From Antedon mediterranea (taxonomy: Eukaryota > Echinodermata > Crinoidea > Comatulida > Antedonidae), in NCBI RefSeq assembly GCF_964355755.1, contig NC_092671.1, positions 3,235,001 to 3,299,000 on the forward strand: a DNA stretch of 64,000 nt, given 5' to 3'. A program made the translations under genes and the position numbers. A model generated the notes under the pieces. The model made no database searches and was not told the origin of the DNA. It worked only from the letters and a program-made list of their open reading frames with translations. How positions within the stretch are numbered: position 1 is the stretch's first letter; the number at the start of each line of letters is the position of its first letter. Of this stretch, positions 15,001-26,500 are shown one piece after another.

Positions 15001-16325
15001 GTTGCACAAAGGACAATCCAAAAAATTATTTGTAAATACTGTCTAAAAATTGAACCCTGGTCAGCACCAGTTTCGGGCGCCCCATACTGTAGGAAAAAAA
15101 TCTCAGTAAGCATTACTGATATTAGATAAAGCTAGATATGTGTCTATCTGTATCAGATTTTGGAAGGGTTAGCGTATATTGTGAAGTGTGGTCTTTTGTG
15201 TGACGCAAAATTAATTAATTTGCATATTTGCCACATGTGGATATGTGTAAAATAGACGAGATATTTGTGAAAGGTGGTTTAGTTTCAGTTGAATTAAAGT
15301 GAACGTTACCAAATACCTCGTGATTCGTATTCATTGGTTAATCATAACACTACGAAGGCCTAGTACAATTACATGTCATAGAATAGAGTTTCAATAACAT
15401 TTATTTCATAATGGTCAATATTAAACATATTTAAAATAGCATTATAATATCATGCTACATATAAATAAATCACAAAATAGCGTAGCGTTAACGAATCTTT
15501 TGTTTAATATCCGACTTGTTGATTTTGTGCATTTTAAGTTAATTCTGCTAAATGCAAGAAATGGGCGAGTTGATTTTAATAATTTTTGGAAACCTCATTT
15601 TACTAAGTTTTATTCGGAATAAACAGTTGCAATTTCGCTCATTATCATTCCTTCATTCCATTTTAAAGAATGTTGGTTCATATTGAATACTCATTGTTTT
15701 ATGGTAGTTGTCTGTCTAACTAAATTCATACATCGCCCCTTTGTATAATACCGTACGTGGCATTTTGTGTAATTAGTCAACGTCACCTGGACCTAGTGAA
15801 AACATAAATTACAATATCCCCGCATGCGCACAATGAAATAACATGACGTATTCCTACGCCACCACAATTACTAAAACAAATTTAATAGTTTAAGGTATTA
15901 ACTAATCGTTTACCATTTGATTTATATTTTATTAAATTTTATTTTAGGGACACATTGGAAATAAATTTGCTTTGTACTTTTTAATAAATAAATAAAATAT
16001 ATGAGACACAAATCAAATAAATCGATACACAGTAATTTGGTGCCTGCTAACTATTGCGAACTGAGACCAACCCACCACGCTTCGGATTGTCGTTACGCTA
16101 TCGCGCCATATATTTCGTTACGCTGTCGGACCAATATCCACAAAATCATTGCTATTGTTATTCTAGTCACTAAATGATTAATAAAATAAAAATGCTTAGG
16201 CCTACCTTATTGTCTTTCTTATATGAACGTTGTACAAATGCTTGGTTAATGGAAGCGGTCGTTGTTAGTAAAACGATGAAATAGAGCATACACGCCTGGG
16301 CTAGTTTTACCACAGTCCCGTCCAT
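1..16325 (-). CDS. Gene A: giant secreted LDLa-repeat protein, 3' end outside the window
   Basis: Reconstructed exons on the minus strand are 16325-16206 (40 codons, ends phase 0), 10649-10592 (58 nt, phase 0 to 1) and 10212 down to position 1, still open at the edge. Exon 1 codes for a signal peptide (MDGTVVKLAQ start, then a hydrophobic YFIVLLTTTA core). Exon 2 has a tttacag acceptor and a GTAAGT donor, and its last G completes the Asp codon that opens exon 3. Exon 3 is one uninterrupted frame of LDL-receptor class A modules (six Cys each, CDGxxDC...GEDE signature), roughly 80-85 copies estimated from length. I translated the 10212-9450 part, a unit near 7.2 kb and the first 50 bases; all are in one frame. 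About 3460 residues are visible. LDLa modules are calcium-dependent ligand-binding domains, so an extracellular binding or scaffold role is inferred. The C-terminus (membrane anchor or coiled coil) is unseen. Gene B starts head-to-head 149 bp away. Confidence 0.85.
7201..9500 (-). repeat. Homogenised 117-bp LDLa units inside gene A
   Basis: About 19-20 near-identical 117-bp units, each one 39-residue LDLa module (for example EFECKDGSCIPKSKICDGHS). Neighbouring modules on both sides are much more divergent and vary in length. The unit length is a multiple of three, so all other frames stay open too and give long meaningless ORFs on both strands. The pattern points to recent unequal crossing-over or gene conversion limited to this part of the exon. 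Confidence 0.85.
11621..12230 (+). mobile_element. Decayed Penelope-like retroelement remnant (RT and GIY-YIG-like pieces)
   Basis: Two short frames resemble parts of Penelope-like elements. At 11621-11800 the peptide contains HTRVYRKPTGINLLLRYDSH, like the VYRKPTxTNxYLxYxSxH segment seen in these reverse transcriptases. At 12115-12180 a second piece reads CDASYVGCTCRHLYQCI, like the YVGxTxRHLHQRI block of the C-terminal GIY-YIG nuclease. The two are in broken order with stops and frameshifts and most of the element is missing, so this is a dead fragment inside intron 1 of gene A. Assignment rests on motif memory only. Confidence 0.5.
12236..12730 (+). repeat. Three decayed copies of an exon-like block
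   Basis: Blocks starting near 12243, 12499 and 12673 each follow an acceptor-like tttatgtag or gatgcag and begin (g)ctgaatatgt-g-aaacnaccaaa. Copies 1 and 2 also share aatggacgtggtact, and the AT-rich spacers (ttaatattttattt..ctatgatcat) are similar too. The shared peptide would start GEYVETTKYKKK and include MDVVLWE. Stops and frame breaks occur in each copy. They may belong to the adjacent retroelement remnant or to a lost gene. Confidence 0.45.
15059..15349 (-). mobile_element. Partial LTR retrotransposon: one LTR plus primer-binding site
   Basis: On the minus strand a 262-bp segment (15349-15088) starts TGTTATGATT and ends CCTACA. After a GTA spacer comes TGGGGCGCCCGAAACTGGTG (about 15084-15065), which has the form of a tRNA-complementary primer-binding site (starts TGG) directly downstream of a 5' LTR. 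No gag-pol coding sequence and no second LTR were recognised below 15059, so it is a truncated relic in intron 1 of gene A. Confidence 0.5.
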
Positions 16326-16474
16326 CTTCCTACGAGACGAATGCCGTAATGCTTCTGTGTAAATTAACACCATGCATGCCGTATGCAAATTAACTACCAC
16401 ACTTGTGACACTCGCGAAATTAGCATATCACGGAATGTTATGAATGAATTGTACCAAGAAAAAATGTCAACAGT
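16326..16474. promoter_or_regulatory. Shared start region between divergent genes A and B
   Basis: The start codons of gene A (minus, 16325) and gene B (plus, 16475) lie only 149 bp apart, so both 5' untranslated regions and the core promoter must fit in or overlap this interval unless further 5' exons exist. An octamer motif ATGCAAAT lies at 16383-16390; a similar ATTTGCAT lies about 97 bp before the gene C start. In DNA this AT-rich the octamer is expected by chance several times per window, so its role is speculative. Confidence 0.45.
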
Positions 16475-19400
16475 ATGGGTTGCAAACGCTGTTTGATTAT
16501 TTTCACATTGTTGCTGTTTGTTTCAATTGTTTGTACACAATCAACAACTGACAAGAATGGCTTCAACGTTAGTATGTTTATGTTGTCTATGCTTCATTGA
16601 TATTAACTATACTTAGGTACATATTAAATGCTATAGAGTAAACTAGACGAATATAAAATGGATCACCGTCATTAAAGGCAAAGGTTATTAGTAATGGATT
16701 TCCTCTTTAAAGGTGCATTTTAATTTTAATACTATTTTTATTTCTAATCTATATTATCATCATACTTTTGTATCAACATCAATGTAATACTGGGTACGGT
16801 GACGTCATCATAATCAAAGTTGCTACCAAAATTAAATAACTTTCGTCATCAGACGTCATTACTATGATCGTCCTCGTGATGTCATCGTAATTTATTGTCA
16901 TCATAGTCAACGTTCTTGTTCTTATTAAAATTCAATCACCCTCGTCATTTTCAAAATTAACGTCGCCGTCATTCTCATGATATCATTGTCGTCGTTATCA
17001 TGATGATGATGATGGTGATGATAAAAATATTATGCATTATTATTGTAATCTATCATTACCATCCTCCAACCATGGTTAATTATTAAAATTATACTTATAC
17101 AATAGAACCTCTATTAAAGGGACACCTTCGGAACAAAACAATGTGTTCCTTATATAGAGATATCCCCTGATCGTAGTGTCATAACGCATAACCCATTTTC
17201 CTTCGTTTATTTTAAGGGAAGTGTCTTCTTAATAGTGGTCCCCATTAATAAGGGTGTCAACAAGGAGGAGTTCTAATCCATTTCTTATATAATCTAAATC
17301 GTATAGAGTTTAAACAAGTGTATATTTTTCAATTTTGGTATGCGTAAAGCTTGAAAATAAGTTGAACGACAGGACAATAAGACAGGATACGTACATGATT
17401 GGTAAGCTTTTTATTTAAATTTTAAAAACAGAGAATGAACTGACGCAGCAGTGACAAAACACCCCCACTCACCACCACCCCGACCCACCAATCACCACCC
17501 CGGCCCCACCAATCACTACCCCTCCCCCACCAATCACCACCCCGCCCCCACCAATCACCACCCCGCCCCCACCAATCACCACCCCGCACCCACCAATCAC
17601 CACCCCGCACCCACCAATCACCACCCCCGCACCCACCAATCACCACCCCGCCCTTCTGCAATAAACAAAACAATCTCTGCAGCAGAACTTCATGTCTACG
17701 TAATTTTAGTTGAGGTGGAATACTATCTTGAGATGAGAGCGCGTGTTGTAGTATTTAGTCAGTACAGTTTATTTTTGTACGTAGGCCTATTGTTACTTTC
17801 TGTGGACCAGATATTCCGAAATATGAAATTGAATGAATGAATAATTTATGTTTGTCAACGTTTCGTTACGTAATTTGGAAATGTTACGATTGATATCAAT
17901 ACAAGCGATTTTACGTTGTATTACCAGGATCAAATATATTCGAACAATTGATGAAAGATGTGGATACTATTAAAAGGCAAGTTATTTCCGTACACGATAA
18001 TCGTAAGTAGCATTGTTATTGTTTTAATTTTTAAAAAGTATACAACGTACGCGTATGAGTGCGTTATTAGTGCGGTTCACATGGAACTATGTCTACTAGA
18101 AGAAGTGGATTTAACAATTTTCTACTTGACAAATCCTGTTCTTTGGTACAATTATGTCTAGTTAATTCAATTTCATAAAAACCTGGTATTGGAGATTTTA
18201 AATTCTATTTTATGTATAAAACCATCTCTTTCTTTTATTTATTCTGTATGTTGTTTACTTTTAACTTCTGATTAAAAACAATTGGTCATGTTACTTTCTG
18301 TGTTTGTTTTGTATTCTACTTTTAAGTATAGTAAATATGTTAGGCCTATCATCTTCTCTTAATATCTATTAGACCTCTGTCCTCGTCAGACAGTTCATTT
18401 AATTTTTTAGGACATTTTATGGAGTAGACAATGAAGAATAACCATATTCTTTGCAATTCAAATGTTAAATATGAAAATGAATCAATTGGGTTAAAACATT
18501 CTTCAATCTCATTGGTGCAAATGAGGCTGATGGATTACCCTCATAAAATAACTTGCTATCCTTGGATTTACTTCTAAATCCAAGCAGCAATAATTGTACA
18601 GAAAAAAACATCATCCGGACATAATTGAGCGTTCACATCCAAATTATGGCGAGATCATATAGATAATCTAGTTAAATTAACTAGCCAGAGTTCGATGTGA
18701 ACGCCACTAATTAGGCCTATACAATAGAATACATACTATTTGTAATATTAATAAAAACACCAATAATGATTTTGTTAAAATGGAATAAAGATATATTTAG
18801 AATTAAATGTCAACGGTTTTTTCACTTTTCCTTCACGTAACAAGAACAACACAAAATGTTATTGTAAATGGTTTTTTAAAAGTTATTTTTATATAATTTC
18901 TTTTGGGAAATTTCTTTTCAGAACAGTATATTACAAACCGTTTGAATGAATTAGAGTTAAGGATGATATACCGTCAAAGAAAAAAATACAAAAATAATAA
19001 ACTCAAAAAGCCATCAAAAGAAACATTGGTATTAAAATCAACAACAGCAACCAAAGTACAAATAGACACAACAGCAGTGGCAAGAACAACCGAAGCGGCA
19101 ACGCGGGAAACAATAACATCAAAGGTAATAACAAAAGGCACGACAAAAAAACCGGACACAATAGGAAAAACATCAGTAGCAACACACGCAACATCAACAG
19201 TAAAAGTAACAGAAATAGGAGAAGGAGATATGACACAAAAATCAGGGAAATCAGCACGAACAACAACATCACCTGCAAAAGCGACACTGCAAGCCATATC
19301 AGTAGCAAGGCAGGCAACACAATTTGGAGGAGCAGACAGTCACAAGGAAACAAATGTAGAGACAACTTCAGCAACAACAACAACTAAAATATCATCGGCA

Positions 19401-20031
19401 ACACCGGTAACAAATGCAGTATCTACAAAATCAACGACAACAATAAGAAACTGGAATAAACCAACTGTTGTAAAGATTACCTCCCAGTCAAACAGTTTTA
19501 TAGAAGATCAGAAACAGAATACCAAACCACGCCAAGAGAAAGAAAAGAAAACAGTTATAATTTGGAAATTAGACAGAAAAGGTGTTTACTCTTTATTATC
19601 TCGTTTATTTAGATAGTTTGACAAGTAGTTTAGGTTCTAAACCAAATTATTAGTAAAAAGATAAATATTTTGGCACATATGACGTTTCATACGTATAATA
19701 CATGAACTCGTATTTCCAGACACACTTGGGGAAAGTCTATCTGACAAATAAAACCGACGAATAAAAAAAAATCCAATACAAATGTATAAATAACTAAATG
19801 TTGAAACCATTTAAAACGAGTTTTTAATTATTCTTTCTTACATTTTCAGAACGATATATTTATGCTATTCCGATTTTGTTAGCTTCATCAACCATCATCT
19901 TGACTGTTCTGCTATTTTGTGTACGGTATATTTGTCGTGAGATAATTTGCAGAATTGAAGATGGTAATGTAGAAAGGTATCATAGAATATTGGGAACAAC
20001 CTCAAGGCTGGATTGGAGGACTTGTGGATAA
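16475..20031 (+). CDS. Gene B: coiled-coil, Thr-rich type I membrane protein
   Basis: Exons are 16475-16567 (signal peptide, MGCKRCLIIFTLLLFVSIVC, phase 0), 17350-17401 (phase 0 to 1; an alternative acceptor gives 17362), 17928-18002, 18922-19581 and 19850-20031, all later junctions phase 1. The sum is 1062 nt, 353 residues. The order is signal peptide; short helical exons with heptad-like spacing (FEQLMKDVDTIKRQV, then ITNRLNELELRMIYRQ); a basic stretch; about 170 residues rich in Thr, Ala, Ser and Lys, probably O-glycosylated; then one membrane helix (YAIPILLASSTIILTVLLFC) and a short tail ending LDWRTCG. Without the last splice the frame stops at 19616, giving a form lacking the helix. Function unknown. 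It shares the exon and phase plan of genes A and C but has no LDLa module. The weakest junction is the acceptor of exon 2. Confidence 0.65.
17107..17270. mobile_element. MITE-like repeat, family C copy 1 (intron 1 of gene B)
   Basis: Imperfect inverted ends (ctattaaagggacacc at one side, aataagggtgtc at the other) and a close relative at about 38313-38445 in the hedgehog intron, which shares ggacacc..., cccttcgttYRtttta and ataagggtgtc in the same order. No coding sequence. Consistent with a short non-autonomous DNA transposon. Confidence 0.4.
17461..17655. repeat. 21-bp C-rich minisatellite (ccaccaatcaccaccccg)
   Basis: About nine copies of a 21-bp unit, C-rich on the plus strand and G-rich on the minus strand, with runs of four to six C. 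Both strands stay open, giving spurious peptides (TNHHPAP or GGDWWGR repeats). It lies in intron 2 of gene B; each frame from the nearby acceptor-like site at 17448 meets a stop, so I do not treat it as an exon. Confidence 0.8.
18628..18706. repeat. Inverted repeat, MITE-like (intron 3 of gene B)
   Basis: Arms gcgttcacatc and gatgtgaacgc face each other across about 55 bp of AT-rich sequence. Similar short words occur near 61690. No coding content. Probably a small non-autonomous transposon relic. Confidence 0.35.
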
Positions 20032-20594
20032 AGATGCTACTTTGAACTAAAAGCACAACACTGCGCAATAGACAACGGAGCTTTGAGAGATGATAATCTG
20101 CGCGCACACAAATCTCAATCGCTTTGCTTGATTACTGGAGCTAGTGAATTACTGAACCCTGATTGGTTTATTTATTACAAGCACACCTTCAATGAGCTAA
20201 CATAAAATTTGCCAACTTATTGGATTATAGTTATTTGTTAAAATTTGTTAAATTATTTATAAAATATTGTATTCAAATTAAATGCTGTACCACTTGCAAA
20301 CTGTCCTCTTATTTTAAAAATAATATTGAGAAAGAGTTTTGTTTTTGTTGTTTAATTACTGAATAGAAAACGATTGATAAAAGAATCACCCACAGCTTTT
20401 TTTAGCCAACAATGCAGGGAAAAATTTAAATAAATTAAATAAATGCATGAATACTCGCAGTAGATGAATTTACATCAGGTGTGCGATCTCATTTGCATAA
20501 TATGCACATTCACAATTTAGCTGTACAGCCACTTACGTCCATTCACTCGGTTGTGGTCATCCGATCCGCAGTGTCCGTCTAAAACAGCAAGAAC

Positions 20595-23500
20595 ATGTTG
20601 GATGTTCAAGTATGCCTGCTACTTGTTGCCATTTTCGCGCCACTTTCCTTGTCGTCTGAAGAACCCCATCGTAGGGTAAGTTGTTATATTTTTACTTACT
20701 TTATTGGGCGGTTAATGGCCTTTTATTGCGTATAATATTTTTCTTTAGCAGTTAGGAACTATATTATGACTAACCATAAACGTGACCACGGTATATTCTA
20801 AATAAGGCACGGTATATTCTAAATAAGGCACGGTATATTCTAAATAAGGCACGGTATATTCTAAATAAGGCAGGTTTGTACTTTACAGGGCTATTATAAT
20901 ATACTGTAGGAGTAATATACAAAACTTGTATTAGACGGGCAGGATATTGTGGCGAATTGCTGGCGTATTTATAAATATTGCTCAACGTATGCCTATCTTT
21001 ATAACATGAAATAATTTTCTACATAATAAGTTGACATTATCTAATTTAGATTTAACATACGCCATTTTGTTTATTCGTATACTTTGAATTGGTGGAGGGT
21101 GACTGTTTAAACATATATTGTTATACATTTTAAGCAGGCTTTAGTGCGGCGTGGAAATTGGGCCTATATTTTTGAATAACAATAATTTAGATATCGTACA
21201 TTTTATGAGCTTTCGACAGAATTGGACTATTTAAATTATACAACTGTGTGTTTTATTTGCGACTATTGATAGTTTAAGTTGTTCAAACAATAACCATAAT
21301 ATTTTTACTTTCAGACGAAGAATCCAAGTAGCTATGTGAAACGTGAAGGTAAAGTTAAAATATGAATTGTGTTATGGTTATTGTAGATAGCTAGGTCACG
21401 GTTACACATTACCTAATATTACTATTAAATGTATTATTACATTACAGTTCCTGGGCTCCGATTGGATGGGTTAGGTTTTCGTGTCTCAAAGAAAGGATAG
21501 ATATAAATATTAATAGGCATGCGCATTAACCAACGCTCCACGATTGAATTCAAAACCTGCTTATTTCATTTCACATTTCATCTATCGCTTTTTGATGAAC
21601 AACTCTAAAATGTATATAGGAAATATTTTTTTAAATTTTGTATCTATTATGTTGTGTTTATTGTTTTATGTTTTTTATGTAAAAGGGTCCTGCGAAAACA
21701 GAAGTGTAAACTTCTCTATGCAGGATCCTTGCCATCATTTATGCTATGAAACTGTATTTATAAACGATGAGTAAATAAATGTGAATTGAATTGAATTGAA
21801 TTGAATGCATGTTAATACAAATAATCTGTATATTATAGGATAAGAACCGAACCGAACCGAAACAGGTGTAGGCCACTGGTGGTCCAAGTACAATAGACAT
21901 ACAATAGGCGTACATTTAAATTTAGTAGTAAATTATTTCTATTTTTATATGCGAAAAACGCAAATCTTACTAGGTTATTGATTCTTTGTTTATTGTTCAT
22001 TAGTAAAATAAATTTATTGATTTAAAAAATAAGGTTTTAAAGAAAAACATTCTAAAACAAAATCATTTTTAACAACATTGCATCTTCGTTTTCCTATGAA
22101 TTCCTGTCCATCTACCCTTTTCGTTTCCAAGATCCAAAATTCATAACCTTGCATGATTTGTTTAAACTTGAATATAAATATGAAAATCTTCTAATTTAAA
22201 ATTCGGTAAAAGTTAAAAAAGTATATAGTTAAATACATTTCTATTTGTTTCCATTTACTTGTGCGCATGCGCATACGCATACTTCTGTAGCTGGGGCTAT
22301 TGTCGTATTGTGCTACGTCGTCCTTATATCCCTTGATTACCTTTTTGTTTATTTAGATTTATTTAGAAAAACATATTCGGGCGGGACAACCCAAATTATT
22401 CCTTTACAGAAAGGTGATGAAAGGTCAAAGGTTGATGTCTAACTTCAATTAACTTCAATTAACTTCGATTAATGTGCCCGTACTTGTATACTAGCCTTTC
22501 TTGTTTCCTAAGAACCCATTTCAAAATTGTATTTAAACATTGTACATAATCATAATAATCATAATCATTATCATTATTTTCACATTATGATTTGATTTTG
22601 TATTCGTATATACAAAAAGTGGTAAAAATGGTTTGTGTAGTTCTAACATAGTAGCACATGCCTTGTACATTTCAGATAGTTGTGAAGGATTTCGATGTAC
22701 CTCTGGACTATGTATCGATTTTGAGTATACTTGTGATGGGGATGCTTCTGACTGCCAATTCAGTGGCGAAGATGAAAACTATTACATGTGCCGCAACCGT
22801 AGAGAATGCAAAAGAGCTGACCAATACCTCTGTCCAAGCGGACGATGCATCAAATTCATCTGGATTTGTGATGAAGTGAACGACTGTGGAGATTTCGCTG
22901 ACGAGCCTGAGAGTTGTAAAGAAAGATCATGTGATAGCGATCACTTCCGATGTAGTACTGGGTCATGTCTTCCACGAGAGTTTGTCTGTGATAATCATGT
23001 ACATTGTAGAGATGGAGAGGATGAGTCCGAGTGTAATTTGGAAGTTGGCTGTAATGCTGATGAGTTTCAATGCGAAGACAAGTCATGCATAGCAAACACA
23101 AACGTCTGTGATGGCTCGAAGAACTGTTGGCCTGGTGGTGAGGATGAAGCGACCTGTAACATTGAAACCGGGTGTAAAGATGGTGAATTCCAGTGTGAAG
23201 ACGAGACTTGTATTCCAGAATCAAAACTTTGTGATGGATGGAAAGACTGTTGGCCCGGTGGTGAGGACGAAGGAGCTTGTAACATCGAAACGGGATGCAA
23301 AGATGGTGAGTTCCAGTGTGAAGATCAGACTTGTATTCCAGAATCCAAACTTTGTAATGGATGGAAAGACTGTTGGCCTGGTGGTGAGGATGAAGCGACC
23401 TGTAACATTGAAACCGGGTGTAAAGATGGTGAATTCCAGTGTGAAGACGAGACTTGTATTCCAGAATCAAAACTTTGTGATGGATGGAAAGACTGTTGGC

Positions 23501-26500
23501 CCGGTGGTGAGGACGAAGCAGCTTGTAACATCGAAACGGGATGCAAAGATGGTGAGTTCCAGTGTGAAGATCAGACTTGTATTCCAGAATCCAAACTTTG
23601 TAATGGATGGAAAGACTGTTGGCCTGGTGGTGAGGATGAAGCGACCTGTAACATTGAAACCGGGTGTAAAGATGGTGAATTCCAGTGTGAAGACGAGACT
23701 TGTATTCCAGAATCAAAACTTTGTGATGGATGGAAAGACTGTTGGCCCGGTGGTGAGGACGAAGCAGCTTGTAACATCGAAACGGGATGCAAAGATGGTG
23801 AGTTCCAGTGTGAAGATCAGACTTGTATTCCAGAATCCAAACTTTGTAATGGATGGAAAGACTGTTGGCCTGGTGGTGAGGACGAAACCGCCTGTAATAT
23901 CGAAACAGGATGCAAAGATGGTGAGTTCCAGTGTGAAGATCAGACTTGTATTCCAGAATCAAAACTTTGTAATGGATGGAAAGACTGTTGGCCTGGTGGT
24001 GAGGACGAAGCAGCTTGTAACATCGAAACGGGATGTAAAGACGGTGAATTCCAATGTGAAGACAAGACTTGTATTCCAGAATCCAAACTTTGTAATGGAT
24101 GGAAAGACTGTTGGCCTGGTGGTGAAGACGAAGCAGCTTGTAACATCGAAACGGGATGTAAAGACGGTGAATTCCAATGTGAAGACAAGACTTGTATTCC
24201 AGAATCCAAACTTTGTGACGGATGGAAAGACTGTTGGCCTGGTGGTGAGGACGAAGCAGCTTGTAACATCGAAACGGGATGTAAAGACGGTGAATTCCAA
24301 TGTGAAGACAAGACTTGTATTCCAGAATCCAAACGTTGTGACGGATGGAAAGACTGTTGGCCTGGTGGTGAGGACGAAGCAGCTTGTAACATCAAAACGA
24401 GATGTAAAGACGGTGAATTCCAATGTGAAGACAAGACTTGTATTCCAGAATCCAAACTTTGTGATGGATGGAAAGACTGTTGGCCTGGTGGTGAGGACGA
24501 AGCAGCTTGTAACATCGAAACTGAATGTAAAGACGGTGAATTCCAATGTGAAGACAAGACTTGTATTCCAGAATCCAAACTTTGTAATGGATGGAAAGAC
24601 TGTTGGCCTGGTGGTGAGGACGAAGCGACTTGCAACATCGTTACTTGTCCAAAAGATGAGTTTAAATGCCAGGATAACACTTGTATTGATAATCGATTGG
24701 TATGTGACGGCTGGAAACATTGTTACCCACACGGTGAAGACGAACAGAACTGTATAAGCTGCAAAGGCCAGTTTGAATGCAATGATGGATCGTGTTTAGA
24801 CACAAATAAAGTATGCGATGGTACGAAGCACTGTTTTCCAGAGGGCGAGGATGAGATATGCGTTATTGATCCATGCAAACCAGGCGAGTTCCAGTGTGAA
24901 GATGGTAAATGTATTGGCGCAGACTACGTTTGTGATGGATGGACACATTGTTGGCCAGGGGGCGAGGATGAAACCACCTGTAATATCGAAACAGGATGCA
25001 AAGATGGTGAGTTCCAGTGTGAAGATCAGACTTGTATTCCAGAATCAAAACTTTGTAATGGATGGAAAGACTGTTGGCCTGGTGGTGAGGACGAAACCGC
25101 CTGTAATATCGAAACAGGATGCAAAGATGGTGAGTTCCAGTGTGAAGATCAGACTTGTATTCCAGAATCAAAACTTTGTGATGGATGGAAAGACTGTTGG
25201 CCTGGTGGTGAGGACGAAACCGCCTGTAATATCGAAACAGGATGCAAAGATGGTGAGTTCCAGTGTGAAGATCAGACTTGTATTCCAGAGTCCAAACTTT
25301 GTGATGGATGGAAAGACTGTTGGCCTGGTGGTGAGGACGAAACCGCCTGTAATATCGAAACTGAATGTAAAGACGGTGAATTCCAATGTGAAGACAAGAC
25401 TTGTATTCCAGAATCCAAACTTTGTAATGGATGGAAAGACTGTTGGCCTGGTGGTGAGGACGAAGCAGCTTGTAATATCGAAACTGAATGTAAAGACGGT
25501 GAATTCCAATGTGAAGACAAGACTTGTATTCCAGAATCCAAGCTTTGTAATGGATGGAAAGACTGTTGGCCTGGTGGTGAGGACGAAACCGCCTGTAATA
25601 TCGAAACAGGATGCAAAGATGGTGAGTTCCAGTGTGAAGATCAGACTTGTATTCCAGAATCCAAACTTTGTGATGGATGGAAAGACTGTTGGCCTGGCGG
25701 TGAGGACGAAGCAGCTTGTAACATCGAAGCTGAATGTAAAGACGGTGAATTCCAATGTGAAGACAAGACTTGTATTCCAGAATCCAAACTTTGTGATGGA
25801 TGGAAAGACTGTTGGCCTGGTGGTGAGGACGAAGCAGCTTGTAACATCGTTACTTGTCCAAAAGATGAGTTTAAATGCCAGGATAACACTTGTATTGATA
25901 ATCGATTGGTATGTGACGGCTGGAAACATTGTTATCCTAATGGTGAAGATGAGGCAAGTTGCAACATTGTAACTCCTTGTAAGGATGATGAATTCCAATG
26001 CAATGATAAAAGTTGTATCGGAACATTGTATGTATGCGACGGATGGGTCAACTGCCTACCTGATGGTGAGGATGAACATAGTTGCCAACTCCAAGGTAGG
26101 CTTTTCGCCATTATCTTTCAACAATTATCTGTTGAAATATAGTGCCTCTCTCCATTTAAAATACATTCTGAAATCTTAATCTTATCTTGTATATATATTC
26201 ATATATACAATTTATTTTGTTTACACATATAGATTTTAATTGCATTAATATGAAATACATACAAAAATAGATACTGTACTAATACAAATAAAAGCAAAAT
26301 AAAGTAACTTGTTCATACCTTAGTTAAGCATAGTTAAGCTTAGTTACTTTTTTTTTTCTTTTTCACATTATTGATTGTCTCCATCCCCGAAACCTTGACT
26401 AAGAAATACCGGAATGGTGTCCGGCGGGGGATAGTTTATTACCATTAGTTAAGGTCCAATGTAAAGCACCTAGAGGGGTCAGTGATCCATTAGGCGCTAT

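Larger units (their letters stand above)
10213..16205 (-). other. Introns 1 and 2 of gene A
   Basis: Intron 2 is 10213-10591 and intron 1 is 10650-16205, interrupted only by the 58-nt exon 2. Intron 1 holds a Penelope-like remnant, three decayed exon-like repeats, a partial LTR element and a possible SINE tail near 10700-10770 (a gcgctgtacaag stretch followed by an A-run). From 12.8 to 15.0 kb I see only AT-rich sequence with no supportable gene. Confidence 0.6.

Noticed and set aside
17451-17840. Pro/His/Asn-rich ORF as an exon of gene B
   Set aside because: C-rich minisatellite; all frames entering from the nearby acceptor-like site contain stops, and the splice model closes without it.
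17958-18161. 67-codon ORF with a hydrophobic stretch
   Set aside because: It is out of frame with exon 3 of gene B and runs through its donor site.
21544-21774. 76-codon plus-strand ORF in intron 2 of gene C
   Set aside because: Hydrophobic AT-rich translation ending in a retroelement-like tail; no splice sites linking it to gene C.
22856-25998. Long ORFs in other frames over the gene C array (up to 549 codons)
   Set aside because: Shadows of the 123-bp LDLa repeats; only the frame with six Cys per module has intact splice sites.
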